NCBI GenBank assembly: GCA_965214475.1
Contig: OZ243953.1
Location: forward strand, 2,542,001-2,606,000
Direction of reading: 5' to 3'
DNA: 64,000 nucleotides
Origin: SIRX01 sp965214475
GTDB taxonomy: Bacteria > Actinomycetota > Rubrobacteria > Rubrobacterales > Rubrobacteraceae
Position 1 is the first letter of the stretch. Every line of letters begins with the position of its first letter. The notes under the pieces were generated by a model. The model was given only the letters and a program-made list of their open reading frames with translations, was not told the origin of the DNA and ran no database searches. A program made the position numbers and the translations under genes. Below are positions 27,273 through 35,968 of this stretch, one piece after another.

Positions 27273-28322
27273 TCAACTCGGGGCGATCCGCAAGTTCGCC
27301 GTGAGGGTCTGGTAGATCTCACGGGCTACGTAGCGCTTTAGGCATCGAATGATCTCACGTTTGGATTTGCCTTCCGCGGTGCGCCTGGTGACGTATCTCT
27401 GGGTACGAGGCTCGCGTCTGATACGGTTGAGGGTGGCCACGTACAATGCCCGGTTGGCCTCCCGGTTGCCATGAGGATTGAGGCGGTGACGCACTGTCTT
27501 GCCGGAGGATGCTTCTATGGGCGCCACACCACACAAGTTGGCAAAGGCTGCCTCGCTGCGTAGCCGGTCAGGATTGTCTCCGGCGACGATCATAAGCGTA
27601 GCCGCCGTATCGGGTCCCACGCCTTCGAGCGCCACGAGTTCCGGAGAAGATTCCTCCACAAGGCGTTCGATCTGCCCTTCGAGCTCCGCGATCTCTTCCG
27701 AGAGTCGTTGGTGGCGACGGCCTACGGAGCGCAGAGCAAACTTCGTCGCCACTGTTGGGTCAGCAAGTTCAGGCCTGCACCTGAAGCGTGAAGCCTTCCG
27801 GACCAGCTTCTTTGCTGGAAGTCCACGAAGATCCGACCGGACCTGCTCCGGAGCGGTCGTCACCAACGCATGGAGCTGGTTAGCCGCCTGTGTCCTGGCC
27901 TTCACCGCCGAGCGCCGCGCCACTTTCAGGGCACGGAGCATCTCCACCTGCCCATCAGCGGCTTTCGGCTCACCAGTTGCATCGCCGGAGAGGACCGCTC
28001 GGGCGGCAGCCTCGGCGTCAGCAGCATCGTACTTACCATGCCGACGGCGGTGCTGGCGGCTTGTGCGGTTGACCTCGACCACGCGCACACCCTGAGATCT
28101 CAAGAAGCGCGACAGTCCGGCCCCAAAACTTCCAGTTCCCTCGACCCCTACACAGGCCAATTCTCCGAGATTCAGAGCCCACTCCAGCAGCCCGCCGTAG
28201 CCGGAGAGTTCGTTCTGCACCACTGCCTCTTCGAGACGACGTCCCAGGTGGTCCAGGGCCACCCCGACGTGTACATCGGCGTGGGTGTCCACCCCAACGA
28301 TGATTGACACACCCGACTCCAT
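27273..28322 (-). CDS. IS110-family transposase (copy 2)
   Basis: A 349-residue protein starting at ATG 28322, preceded by GGAAGGAGAG. RuvC-like DEDD part: IIVGVDTHADVHVGVALDHL, EGTGSFGAGLSRFL, KYDAADAEAAARAVL; C-terminal Transposase_20: GVGPDTAATLMIVAGDNPDR, LCGVAPIEASSGKTVRHRLN with the conserved Ser and GNREANRALYVATL. It is diverged from the IS110 protein at 3494-4558, so it is a different element of the same group. Confidence 0.92.
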   Translation of the reverse strand: MESGVSIIVGVDTHADVHVGVALDHLGRRLEEAVVQNELSGYGGLLEWALNLGELACVGVEGTGSFGAGLSRFLRSQGVRVVEVNRTSRQHRRRHGKYDAADAEAAARAVLSGDATGEPKAADGQVEMLRALKVARRSAVKARTQAANQLHALVTTAPEQVRSDLRGLPAKKLVRKASRFRCRPELADPTVATKFALRSVGRRHQRLSEEIAELEGQIERLVEESSPELVALEGVGPDTAATLMIVAGDNPDRLRSEAAFANLCGVAPIEASSGKTVRHRLNPHGNREANRALYVATLNRIRREPRTQRYVTRRTAEGKSKREIIRCLKRYVAREIYQTLTANLRIAPS

Positions 28323-28425
28323 AATCTCTCCTTCCTCAAAGCCTGTACTCCTGGTGCGCCTGTTACAGGTCGAGAGATGGCGGACGATGCTGTGATGAGC
28401 CCTTCCGCATTCCACCGGAAGACAT
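28323..28425 (-). ncRNA. Putative IS110 bridge RNA region, copy 2
   Basis: Non-coding left end of the second IS110. It contains the block GACGATGCTGTGATGAG (28383-28399) shared with copy 1 (4641-4657) and a hairpin CTTCCG-CATTCCAC-CGGAAG at about 28401-28420. Conserved sequence plus stem in the segment upstream of the transposase is what a bridge RNA predicts. RNA limits are not known. Confidence 0.38.
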
Positions 28426-28434
28426 GCTCCTATG

Positions 28435-28962
28435 AGGTCACGCGCTACCCTGACCGTGGCGCCGCGACGGGCCGCCTTACCGATCGACTGGTCTAGGTCA
28501 AGGCACGCAGTGGCCACCAAAAATACGGGTCAGATCGGTTGGCGAATCCGTCGCGTACACCATAGTCTTATTCTCACAGCCAAAAATAGCGCACCGTATA
28601 GGCGGAGCCAGACTTGGCAGAAACTCATCCGGAAATTCCACTCCTCTCTCCAGAGGCAAAAGTATGCAATCGGGGTGAATAACTATACGGTCCGAGCTAC
28701 GAGCAGGCACAAGGCCAAGTAACAATGATGTTTTACGAGCACGGTGCGGAGCGCATGTTGAGATTACTGCGGCTTCCGGGAAGTCTTACTGACTCCTGAA
28801 GCTCTCCGAATCCCCTATTTCTATGCAAGATGATGGATTACCGACAAATCGCCTTCTCGGAAACTGTACCGTCAGGGAGGTATCTTGATCGCACTCCTAC
28901 TATGGAGGATGGGTGGTATGGTGCCACCTAGCTTTTTGTCGTGAGACGGGAAAAGGGAAAAG
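28435..28962. other. Gene-free stretch of about 530 bases
   Basis: No supportable gene on either strand; short frames here have no family resemblance and poor codon character. Possibly the decayed continuation of whatever the second IS110 interrupted. Confidence 0.35.
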
Positions 28963-29235
28963 ATGGCGACCGAAGAGACACAGTTTCGGAAAAGCGGTAC
29001 GCGGAAGCAGTTTACTGTGACCGTCTCGTCTGATTTGGGACGTTATCTCGAAGAGCGGGCGGCGGAGAGCGGTATGAACAAGAGCGCCGTTGTAGGCCAG
29101 GCTTTGGAGTTGGATCGTCAGCGTCGCAAGGAGGAGTTGATGCGCGAGGGCTATGAGGAATTGGCCGGGCACCACTTGGAACTCGTGCGGGAGTTCGAGC
29201 AGCTAGACGAAAGTGCCGGATGGCCGGATTACTGA
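28963..29235 (+). CDS. Ribbon-helix-helix antitoxin-like protein
   Basis: A 90-residue protein with an RHH pattern: the strand QFTVTVSSDLGRYLEERAAE, helix GMNKSAVVGQALEL, then a long charged helix RQRRKEELMREGYEELAGHH and an acidic end (DESAGWPDY), the layout of MazE/CopG-type antitoxins whose tail blocks a toxin. AAAAGGGAAAAG precedes the ATG. An ATG overlapping its end (29220) would start a partner with MAGLLSR, reminiscent of a MazF N-terminus, but it stops after 14 residues. So it seems an orphan antitoxin with a deleted toxin. Confidence 0.65.
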   Translation: MATEETQFRKSGTRKQFTVTVSSDLGRYLEERAAESGMNKSAVVGQALELDRQRRKEELMREGYEELAGHHLELVREFEQLDESAGWPDY

Positions 29236-29614
29236 GCAGAACGCCCGCTGTGCCTTCTCAGTGAGCCACGTCGGCTACGTCCTTAAAACCGGACCACTAA
29301 CTCAAAGAACAGACAGCTTCTGAGTTAGCTTCCGCCGTTTATTGTGTGGACTCTTCAATGTAAGCCCGGGTGCCGATCATCGCTTCGGCCTGTGACTTGT
29401 TTGCGCGAAGCTTACTCGCGCGCGTAGAATAGGATCGCGGCTCCAAAAGAAATTCCCTCGTTTCACCATAGCATTGAACGCTGGCCTCCTACTCTGCGTA
29501 TTCCTATATACAACAGCCTATCGAAAGGGGAAGGTCAAAGGCCAAAACAAAGGGATCAAGGGTTAGAGAAAAGATGCGCAATGAAATGCACGAAAACGAG
29601 GAAAGGATCTTTTA
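29236..29614. other. Gene-free stretch with one hairpin
   Basis: About 380 bases between the antitoxin and the DUF4394 gene. It holds the inverted repeat CTAACTCA...TGAGTTAG (about 29297-29324), which could end the antitoxin transcript although no T-run follows, and the promoter region of the DUF4394 gene. No gene seen. Confidence 0.4.
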
Positions 29615-30613
29615 GTGAATGTACTCAGCATACGCTCTAGAGTATTTGGTATGCCGAAATTAGTGCTAGGGTTGATAGCGCTGGTTATGGCGGCCGGGCT
29701 GCTCTTGGGGGCTACTTCGAGTGCCGGCGCACAGAGCAACTCCGCGGGTGGTACTACTTACGCACTGAACACGTCGGGGGAGATCTTGGGCTTTGACCTG
29801 AGCACCCCTTCCCAGATCGACTCGCGCGTGGCGGTCTCGGGGCTGGACGAGGGTGAGAGCCTGGTAGGCATAGACTTCCGTCCGGCGACCGGAGACCTCT
29901 ACGGCGTCGGCTCGAACAGCCAACTCTACATCATAGACCCGGCCTCCGGGGGCGCCACCCTGGTCGCACCCTTGAGCGTCGCGCTCGAGGGCACCGTCTT
30001 CGGCGTGGACTTCAACCCCTCGGCGGACGCCCTCAGGGTCGTTAGCGACTTTTCGCAGAACCTGCGCGTGAACATAGAAACCGGAGAAACCACGGTAGAC
30101 GGTACCCTGGCCTACGCGGCGGGGGATCCCAACGCCGGGGTGACCCCGGTCGTGGTTGACGGCGCCTACGCAAACAACCTCCCCGACGTCGAGGATACCG
30201 CCCTCTACGACTTCGACCTCGCCACCGGCAACTACGTACAGCAGAACCCGCCGAACGACGGCGTGCTCAACACCATCGGACCTCTAAGCTCCGGCTTTAC
30301 GGGCCTTACCGGATTCGATATCACCTCGCTTAGCGGTGCGGATCAGGGCTTCGCCGCCATACAGACCGCAGAGGAACTACCCTCCGTGCTCTACGGCGTG
30401 AACGTGGAGTCAGGTGCGCTTAGCGAAATCGGCACCATCGGCCAGGGCGAGTATGTCTCGGACCTCGCTATCCCGACGACCGGGATGACCGATCTGCCCG
30501 ACACCGGCGGTCTTTCCATAGGACTGACTGCAGTGGCGGTCTTCGGAGGCCTCGCGCTTCTCGCCACCGGGCTCTTCTCCACCCGAGTGCTGGGACGGCG
30601 TTACAACGCCTAA
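29615..30613 (+). CDS. DUF4394 secreted protein with LPXTG-type sorting signal
   Basis: A 332-residue surface protein: signal peptide (LVLGLIALVMAAGLLLGATS, cleavage near SAGA), one DUF4394 domain (residues ~45-275) with beta-propeller-like repeats such as GIDFRPATGDLYGVGSNSQL and GVDFNPSADALRVVSD, then a sortase signal: LPDTGG (about residue 295), a hydrophobic stretch AVFGGLALLATGLF and the basic tail RVLGRRYNA. It starts at GTG 29615 after AAAGGA. It is directly upstream of the ECF sigma and anti-sigma genes and may be their target. The domain's function is unknown. Confidence 0.85.
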   Translation: MNVLSIRSRVFGMPKLVLGLIALVMAAGLLLGATSSAGAQSNSAGGTTYALNTSGEILGFDLSTPSQIDSRVAVSGLDEGESLVGIDFRPATGDLYGVGSNSQLYIIDPASGGATLVAPLSVALEGTVFGVDFNPSADALRVVSDFSQNLRVNIETGETTVDGTLAYAAGDPNAGVTPVVVDGAYANNLPDVEDTALYDFDLATGNYVQQNPPNDGVLNTIGPLSSGFTGLTGFDITSLSGADQGFAAIQTAEELPSVLYGVNVESGALSEIGTIGQGEYVSDLAIPTTGMTDLPDTGGLSIGLTAVAVFGGLALLATGLFSTRVLGRRYNA

Positions 30614-30639
30614 ACAGCCGGTCTTATCTAGAAAGCTCG

Positions 30640-30668
30640 AAGTATTCGTGTGTAATATACGAATACTT
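30640..30668. promoter_or_regulatory. Perfect 10-bp inverted repeat before the ECF sigma gene
   Basis: AAGTATTCGT (30640-30649), nine bases, then ACGAATACTT (30659-30668): a perfect palindrome whose right arm touches the TTG start of the sigma gene. It could be an operator, or an RNA hairpin controlling translation, or the end of the DUF4394 transcript (but no T-run follows). No ribosome binding site separates it from the start codon, which suggests a leaderless or structure-controlled start. Confidence 0.55.
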
Positions 30669-31207
30669 TGAGTGACCAAAGCCCCAGCCCCGCACTCGAA
30701 AACGAGGCGGGGCTGCGTGCTGCCTACGCGGCGCACGGTGACGAGTTGTATCGGATGGCCCGGCGGGCGTTGGGTGAGTCCGGGATGGCCGAAGAGGCGG
30801 TGCAAGAAACGTTTTTGCGGGCTTGGCGAGCCTCCGACCGCTACGATCCGGAGCTAAGCTCTCTCAGGACATGGCTCTTCGCCATCGCCCGCAACGTGGT
30901 AATAGACCTGTCTCGCGCCCGCTCCGTGCGGCCGCAGTCCGCGGAGACAGAGCTGGACGATGCTGTTGCCAAACAAGCGTCACACGACCCGATCGAGGGA
31001 AGGCTCAGATCCTGGAACATAGAGGAAGGCCTGAGACGTATCAGCAGCGAGCACCGACAAGCCATAGTAGAGACCTACTATCACGACCGGTCCTGCGCCG
31101 AGGTCGCGGCGGAAGCGGGCGTGCCGGAGGGCACGGTCCGCAGCCGGCTATTCTACGGCCTGAAGTCGCTTAGGCTGGCACTAGAAGAGATGGGATGGGA
31201 CGAGTGA
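30668..31207 (+). CDS. ECF sigma factor (SigK-like)
   Basis: A 179-residue extracytoplasmic-function sigma factor. Region 2: ELYRMARRALGESGMAEEAV, ETFLRAWRASDRYDPE, LRTWLFAIARNVVIDLSRAR; region 4: YHDRSCAEVAAEAGVPEGTV then RSRLFYGLKSLRLALEE. It steers RNA polymerase to a small regulon. The anti-sigma gene overlaps its end, the classic pairing of SigK/RskA. The start TTG overlaps an inverted repeat; no other start is available before residue 29. Confidence 0.9.
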   Translation: MSDQSPSPALENEAGLRAAYAAHGDELYRMARRALGESGMAEEAVQETFLRAWRASDRYDPELSSLRTWLFAIARNVVIDLSRARSVRPQSAETELDDAVAKQASHDPIEGRLRSWNIEEGLRRISSEHRQAIVETYYHDRSCAEVAAEAGVPEGTVRSRLFYGLKSLRLALEEMGWDE

Positions 31208-31959
31208 ATCCCCAAGATCAAAACGACCACCGCTACTGGCGGGAAATGCTCGGCGCCTACTTGCTGGGAGGTCTCGACGAAGAAGAACGCATCGGGCTGG
31301 AGGCGCACCTCGATGGGTGCGCGGAGTGCCGGGCGGAGGTGGAGGAGTTGTGGCCCGTGTCCGGAGCTTTGGCGGATGCCGCCCCCGAATACATCGACCC
31401 CGAGGAGTTTCCGCCGGCGGACCTGATAGACGGGGTCATCGCGCAGGTGGGCAGGGAACGCCAGCTCCAACGCAGACGGCAACGCAGGCGCTGGTTCGGA
31501 CGATCGGCCCTGGCCGCCGCCGCGGCGGCGTTGTTTGTCGCGATCGGGTTCTTTGTTCTGCCCCAGCTCCTTGCTCCTGAAGTCCCACTCGAGCCGATCG
31601 CCTTCACCGAAGTTGTCCCCGGTGTAGAGGCTGAGGCCGACCTGATCGCCCACACCTGGGGTACGGAGACCAGGCTCATCGCTTCCGGGCTCGAGGATGG
31701 TCAGGCTTACAGGGTCATGCTCCGGAGCGAGGATGGGACTAGCGTGCCTTCGGGCGCCTTCATTGGTACCGGGAATGAGCCGATGGAGTGCAACCTCAAC
31801 GCGGCGCTGCTGCGCGAAGACGCAACCAAGCTAGTGGTGCGTGCGGCCGACGGCGAACTGGTGCTCTCCGCCGACCTCTCCGAAAATCCTCAGAGCGCCC
31901 ACCGCAACCCGTCGTTGGCAGGAACCTTCCTTCCCGGAGGCAGAAGTTCTCAGAGATAA
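31195..31959 (+). CDS. RskA-like anti-sigma factor with zinc-binding ZAS domain
   Basis: A 254-residue membrane protein. The cytoplasmic N-terminus has the anti-sigma zinc motif in HLDGCAECRAEVEEL (His-x3-Cys-x2-Cys), with AYLLGGLDEEERIGLEAHL before it. One TM segment (about residues 103-125, ALAAAAAALFVAIGFFVLP) separates it from an exterior RskA-type domain (RLIASGLEDGQAYRVMLRSE, LVVRAADGELVLSADLSEN). It holds the ECF sigma at the membrane until proteolysis releases it. Start at 31195 overlaps the sigma gene by 13 bases; a GTG at 31204 would overlap by four. Confidence 0.88.
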   Translation: MGRVNPQDQNDHRYWREMLGAYLLGGLDEEERIGLEAHLDGCAECRAEVEELWPVSGALADAAPEYIDPEEFPPADLIDGVIAQVGRERQLQRRRQRRRWFGRSALAAAAAALFVAIGFFVLPQLLAPEVPLEPIAFTEVVPGVEAEADLIAHTWGTETRLIASGLEDGQAYRVMLRSEDGTSVPSGAFIGTGNEPMECNLNAALLREDATKLVVRAADGELVLSADLSENPQSAHRNPSLAGTFLPGGRSSQR

Positions 31960-32178
31960 GGAGAGCCCGGCTCCACCAGCCGTGAGAAAATATTTCGGAG
32001 ATATTCTCGAACATATTTTGAACACCACGACGGAGACCTCCGTACATACTCAAAAGAGTTCTTGAAGATAGAGGTAGAGGCCCGCATAAGATCTTTCACG
32101 ACGGGGTTTTTAAATAAACGTCCGTTTGCGCAGCTATACAGCGCAGCCATCCAGAGGGGCGCAGATCTTTAGAGAAAG

Positions 32179-33585
32179 ATGGAACGCTACGTGCAGCAAA
32201 CACTCATAGACGACCGCTACGAGCTTCTTAGCCTTTTGGGTAGTGGTGGCATGGCCCAGGTCTACCGCGCCCACGACGGGTTTTTAGGCAGGGATGTGGC
32301 GCTCAAGATCCTTCGGGAGCAGTATTCTGAGGACGAGCAGTTCGTGGAGCGCTTCCGCCGGGAGGCACAGAGCGCCGCGTCCCTCTCCCACCCCAACATC
32401 GTCCAGATCTACGATCGGGGACGCTCAGAAGACGGCCGCTACTACATAGTGATGGAGCACGTGCCGGGTGGGACCTTGAAGGAGCACCTGCAGAGCAGGG
32501 GGCCGCTGGAACCCGATTCGGCGGCGGAGGTGATTTCCCAGATCGCCAGGGCCCTCAGGGTGGCCCACAGGCGGGGCATAGTCCACCGGGATGTCAAACC
32601 CCACAACATGCTGATTACCAGAAAGGGCGACGTGAAGGTAGCAGACTTCGGCATAGCCCGAGCCGCCTCGGCGATTACAGTCTCCCAGACGAGCCAGGTT
32701 CTGGGCACGGTCAACTATATGTCTCCCGAGCAGGCTATGGGCAAGCCTGCGACGCCTGCGAACGACTTGTACTCCATAGGGGTAGTCCTCTACGAGATGC
32801 TCACCGGAAAGGTGCCCTTCGAAGCCGAAAGCCCGGCGGCCGTTTCTATGAAGCACGTGAACGAGCCGCCACGTCCCCCCAAGGAGCTGAATCCAGAGGT
32901 TCCAGAGGGGATGAACGCCCTGGTCATGAAGCTCCTCTCCAAAAAAGCGGAGGCCCGCCACGCGGACGCGGGGGAGCTCGTGGAGGATCTCGAGCGCCTG
33001 CGGAACGGTCTGCTGGTGGCCGCTGCGGATGTCGCGCCGCCAGCAGACGTTGAGGTAGAGTACGCAACAGACCGTTCCGTAGTGTCGGCGCCGGGACCAG
33101 CACCGGTCCCGGTGCGCGGTGCCAGAGGCCTCAAGAGGAAGGTGCCCCTCGCCTTGATGGCTCTCGCAGCGCTTCTAGCCCTGCTCGGTGCCGCCGGCTG
33201 GTACCTGGGACCGGGCTCTGTAGAACAGGTCGTGGCCGGCACCCTCCAGGCTGCCACAGGTGAGGACCTGGCATCGGGTAGAACAACCGTTGTCAGGAGC
33301 AGCCCGGAGTCGGACGGTACCGTGTACGTCCACCGCGCCACGGCTGAGAACGTCTCTGATAACAGCACCTATCTCGACAACCCCTTGATCAACAACAACC
33401 CCAACGCCGTTGTCTCCGTGACCCAGAACTGGAACCCGGGTGGTGGAGCTGGCACCTACAACGACCACCCGGTAGGCGTTTGGTACGACTCCAACATCAA
33501 ACGGTGGGCGGTTTTCAATCAGGATCGCGCCGCGATGCCCGAGGGTGCCGCCTTCAATATATCCGCTTCGCAAAGCGTTGGGTAA
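32179..33585 (+). CDS. Membrane Ser/Thr protein kinase (PknB-like) with external sensor domain
   Basis: A 468-residue kinase. The kinase domain spans residues ~13-265: glycine loop LLGSGGMAQVYRA, Lys in DVALKIL, HRDVKPHNML (catalytic Asp), DFGIARA, activation loop ending GTVNYMSPEQA, and DLYSIGVVLYEMLTGK. A TM segment (about residues 330-347, PLALMALAALLALLGAAGWY) leads to a ~115-residue outside domain with VYVHRATAENVSDNSTYLDN, NPNAVVSVTQNWNPGG, and GVWYDSNIKRWAVFNQD, resembling the DUF7452 type. It has no PASTA repeats. The RskA gene and an AT-rich 220-base gap precede it. Confidence 0.88.
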   Translation: MERYVQQTLIDDRYELLSLLGSGGMAQVYRAHDGFLGRDVALKILREQYSEDEQFVERFRREAQSAASLSHPNIVQIYDRGRSEDGRYYIVMEHVPGGTLKEHLQSRGPLEPDSAAEVISQIARALRVAHRRGIVHRDVKPHNMLITRKGDVKVADFGIARAASAITVSQTSQVLGTVNYMSPEQAMGKPATPANDLYSIGVVLYEMLTGKVPFEAESPAAVSMKHVNEPPRPPKELNPEVPEGMNALVMKLLSKKAEARHADAGELVEDLERLRNGLLVAAADVAPPADVEVEYATDRSVVSAPGPAPVPVRGARGLKRKVPLALMALAALLALLGAAGWYLGPGSVEQVVAGTLQAATGEDLASGRTTVVRSSPESDGTVYVHRATAENVSDNSTYLDNPLINNNPNAVVSVTQNWNPGGGAGTYNDHPVGVWYDSNIKRWAVFNQDRAAMPEGAAFNISASQSVG

Positions 33586-33777
33586 CGAGAGCACTTTCCA
33601 AATCGGGACAAGTCGGAACGTTCCGGCGTTGCGAATATGACGCGGAGTGTAGGTAGCAGTCATGCAAGATCATACGCTAGACCAGTTGCCGGCTGCAGAG
33701 GCTTCTCGGAAACTCCGATGGTTGAGTAATGGCACTCTCGGAAATTGAAGTGACCGATCTCAATCTTTCACCTAACC

Positions 33778-35576
33778 CTAGATGGCGTCAAGGTAAGAGA
33801 ACAGCACCTCCTGCAGCATTTGCGGTCCGCGCCGCTTCCAGGGAGCGTAGTCTTCGAGCCTAAGTGCCTTTAGCCATCCGTCCTTACCAAGCACCTCTTC
33901 GAGTTTGAAGAGTCTTGGCTGGACCCGGCTTCGTCCGTACCTGGTGGCGAACAGGTGGGGGTTGCTCACATCATCCAACAAGAGCTTTGCCGAGCGCTGC
34001 GTCCTCTTCGAGGAGAGCGAGACATCGTAGCGGGAGAGGGTCTGGCCCGCGTACTCGACGCTGAGGCCATCTCCACCTATCCAGATAGCGACCTCACATA
34101 AAGCTAGTCCTTCTTCTGCGTATACTCGCCAATGCTTTATACGGGCGTACCCAGAGGCGTCGAGCTTCCTGATGAACCTGGTCGAGAAGAAAGCGCGTCC
34201 GAGGTCTGTGAGGTGGTGACGCACCACTCTGACAGTTCCGAGAACATCTGATGGGCTGTGCCGACCATCCTGCCGATCTTCATGGGCCTCGTGCCGGTGG
34301 GTGTTGTAGCGCTCCAGCCACAGGTCATGCTCTTCGAGCAGTTGCTCCCAGCTTTCGGCCTTCGTGAAGAAATAATCTGCCATTCGGCGTTGCACATTGA
34401 ACGCAGTCTCTATATACGATTGCCAGGGCTGGCGGCGTTCTATCTGCTCTTTCTGTATATCTAAGTCCTCATAGATGGCTTTGGCCCGATCCGAGCGGAA
34501 GATGGCGGCTCCGTCGGTCACGATGATCTTCGGGGAACCATGCTGTTCCATCGCCGCGTGGAGAACGGAGAGGTAGGCGTTAGTGTCTTGGGTTAGCGTC
34601 ACGGCACTGGCGAGCATAGCCCGAGAGTAGTTCTCAAGGATCGCCACTACGTAGGCTTGCCCCGTCCCGGGGATGGAGTGGTCTATGTAGCGCACGTCGG
34701 AGGTCCAGATCTCGTGGCGGTAGGAAGCCTCGAAGGGCATCTCCCGCTTTTCCTTGCGTCCCCTGGAAGGTTTCTCCAGTCCCTCGGCCTCGCGGTATGC
34801 GGCAAGTATCCTGCCGACGGTACGAGGGCTCAGGTATGTACCCATCCTTTCCAAGGCGGCGTGGATGCGGAACTCTCCCAGCTCAGGATTCTCCATTAGC
34901 TTTCTTACCTCGTTCATAGCGCGGAGGTCCACCTTCTGCACACCTTCTGCACACCTTTGGGACGGCCCGTGGACTTGTCTCGGAGGCCTTGCTCTCCTTT
35001 CACCTCTGCGGCCCGTTTCCTGACCCGGTAGACGGTAGATCGCTCTACCTGCAGATGCCGGGCGATGCTCTTGTCTGCCCATCCTTCATCATGCAGCGTC
35101 ACCACGGCATCCCGGCGTTCTCTGTCGTCTTCCATCTCGTGATAAGGGGCGAAGCGCTTCACGGGTTTCGTGGGAATGGCGTTCTCTTCCAAAACAGCCT
35201 TCACGGTATGGCCGTCGGGCCTTCTTCCGAAGAGCTTTGCGCAGATATTAGCTATCTCCTCGAAGTTGAGGGCGGGTGCTCGCGCTTGAGGTCGATGATC
35301 GTCCGACGAATGTTTGGTGGCAGTACCTGGCGTTTGGACTTCGGAGAGTCAAAGAGGCTCAACATGTTCTCATCCTTGAAAGCGGCGAGTCTCCGGTAGA
35401 GTGTTCTTTCCGATACTCTAGTCTCTGCGGCCCGTTCTGGGACCGGGCTACCGAAGAGTGCCGACGGCCTCAGTTGCTTGTATCTTCTCTGCGCCTCTGA
35501 GGTGCATAGAAGCTCTAGTTGCTCCCAACCGATCTCCTTGGTCGGATCCACGCGGTCTGTATTACGCTTTCCCATG
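33778..35576 (-). pseudogene. Integrase-core transposase, broken by two frameshifts
   Basis: Read from ATG 35576, the protein starts MGKRNTDRVDPTKEIGWEQL with an HTH-like SERTLYRRLAAFKDENML. A frameshift near 35280 shifts from KREHPP into FEEIANICAKLFGRRPDG; a second, at 34930-34951, is caused by an 11-bp duplication after GRPKGVQKV. Downstream the frame is intact through the integrase core: Asp in WTSDVRYIDH, Asp in IIVTDGAAIF, Glu in QSYIETAFNV, ending at 33778. Whole length would be about 590 residues. The truncated fragment at 2449-3069 is the same type. IS family not assigned; ends of the element were not found. Confidence 0.8.
34930..34951. repeat. 11-bp tandem duplication causing a frameshift
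   Basis: CACCTTCTGCA is repeated head to tail at 34930-34940 and 34941-34951. Removing one copy joins the two frames of the transposase as GRPKGVQKVDLRAMNEVRKL, so the duplication alone explains the frameshift. It looks recent because the surrounding frames are otherwise undamaged. Confidence 0.85.
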
Positions 35577-35722
35577 CTTCCCCCTCCAGAGAATATTGTG
35601 TGGGGAGAGCATGATGCCATGAGTCGTAGTTTGCGGCCAGTTCGAGCATTTCTGCTTTTTCACACTTTTCAGGTTGCAAAGGCGTTCTGCCAAGTCTAGT
35701 TCCGCCTATACGTTGCAGAGTT

Positions 35723-35896
35723 GGGCTCTGTCGCGTTCGTGGTGAAAGCGGTCCGAAATTGCCCGGGAGGCCTGGATGAGAGGCCGATTGCAGCACGGTA
35801 GCAACAAATTGCCACCGCTTGACGTCCCTCTGAACGCGCTCAAGAGGCTGATTCGGGGGCCGATTTTCGCCGATCACCAAAAGTACGACAGAGCCC
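35723..35896. mobile_element. 174-bp MITE related to the ISL3 element at 41840
   Basis: The left end GGGCTCTGTCGCGTTCGTGG continues TGAA and equals the left end of the ISL3 element at 41840-41863 in 23 of 24 positions. The right end, read inward from 35896, begins GGGCTCTGTCG-TAC-TTTTGG. The element is flanked by AGAGTT on both sides (35717-35722, 35897-35902), a likely target duplication (ISL3 usually makes 8 bp). It has no gene. It is probably a non-autonomous element moved by the ISL3 transposase. Confidence 0.7.
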
Positions 35897-35968
35897 AGAG
35901 TTGTTGGCGAGGTTTCCCCCCAAAGCAATAATCCAGTCTATAACCATCAATTAAAACCCGATCTACTT

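Larger units (their letters stand above)
27260..28434 (-). mobile_element. IS110-family insertion sequence (copy 2)
   Basis: The 9-mer GCTCCTATG occurs at both borders (27260-27268 and 28426-28434), with the transposase gene between them. IS110 elements lack classic inverted repeats, and their ends are defined by short core sequences, which fits. The non-coding end upstream of the gene is about 100 bases, the downstream end only a few, the arrangement of the IS110 (not IS1111) group. It lies against the cut ptxD-like gene. Confidence 0.6.

Noticed and set aside
31960..32178. Attenuator formed by GAGAAAATATTTCGG-AGATATTCTC
   Set aside because: Arms are imperfect and AT-rich, with no T-run or leader peptide.
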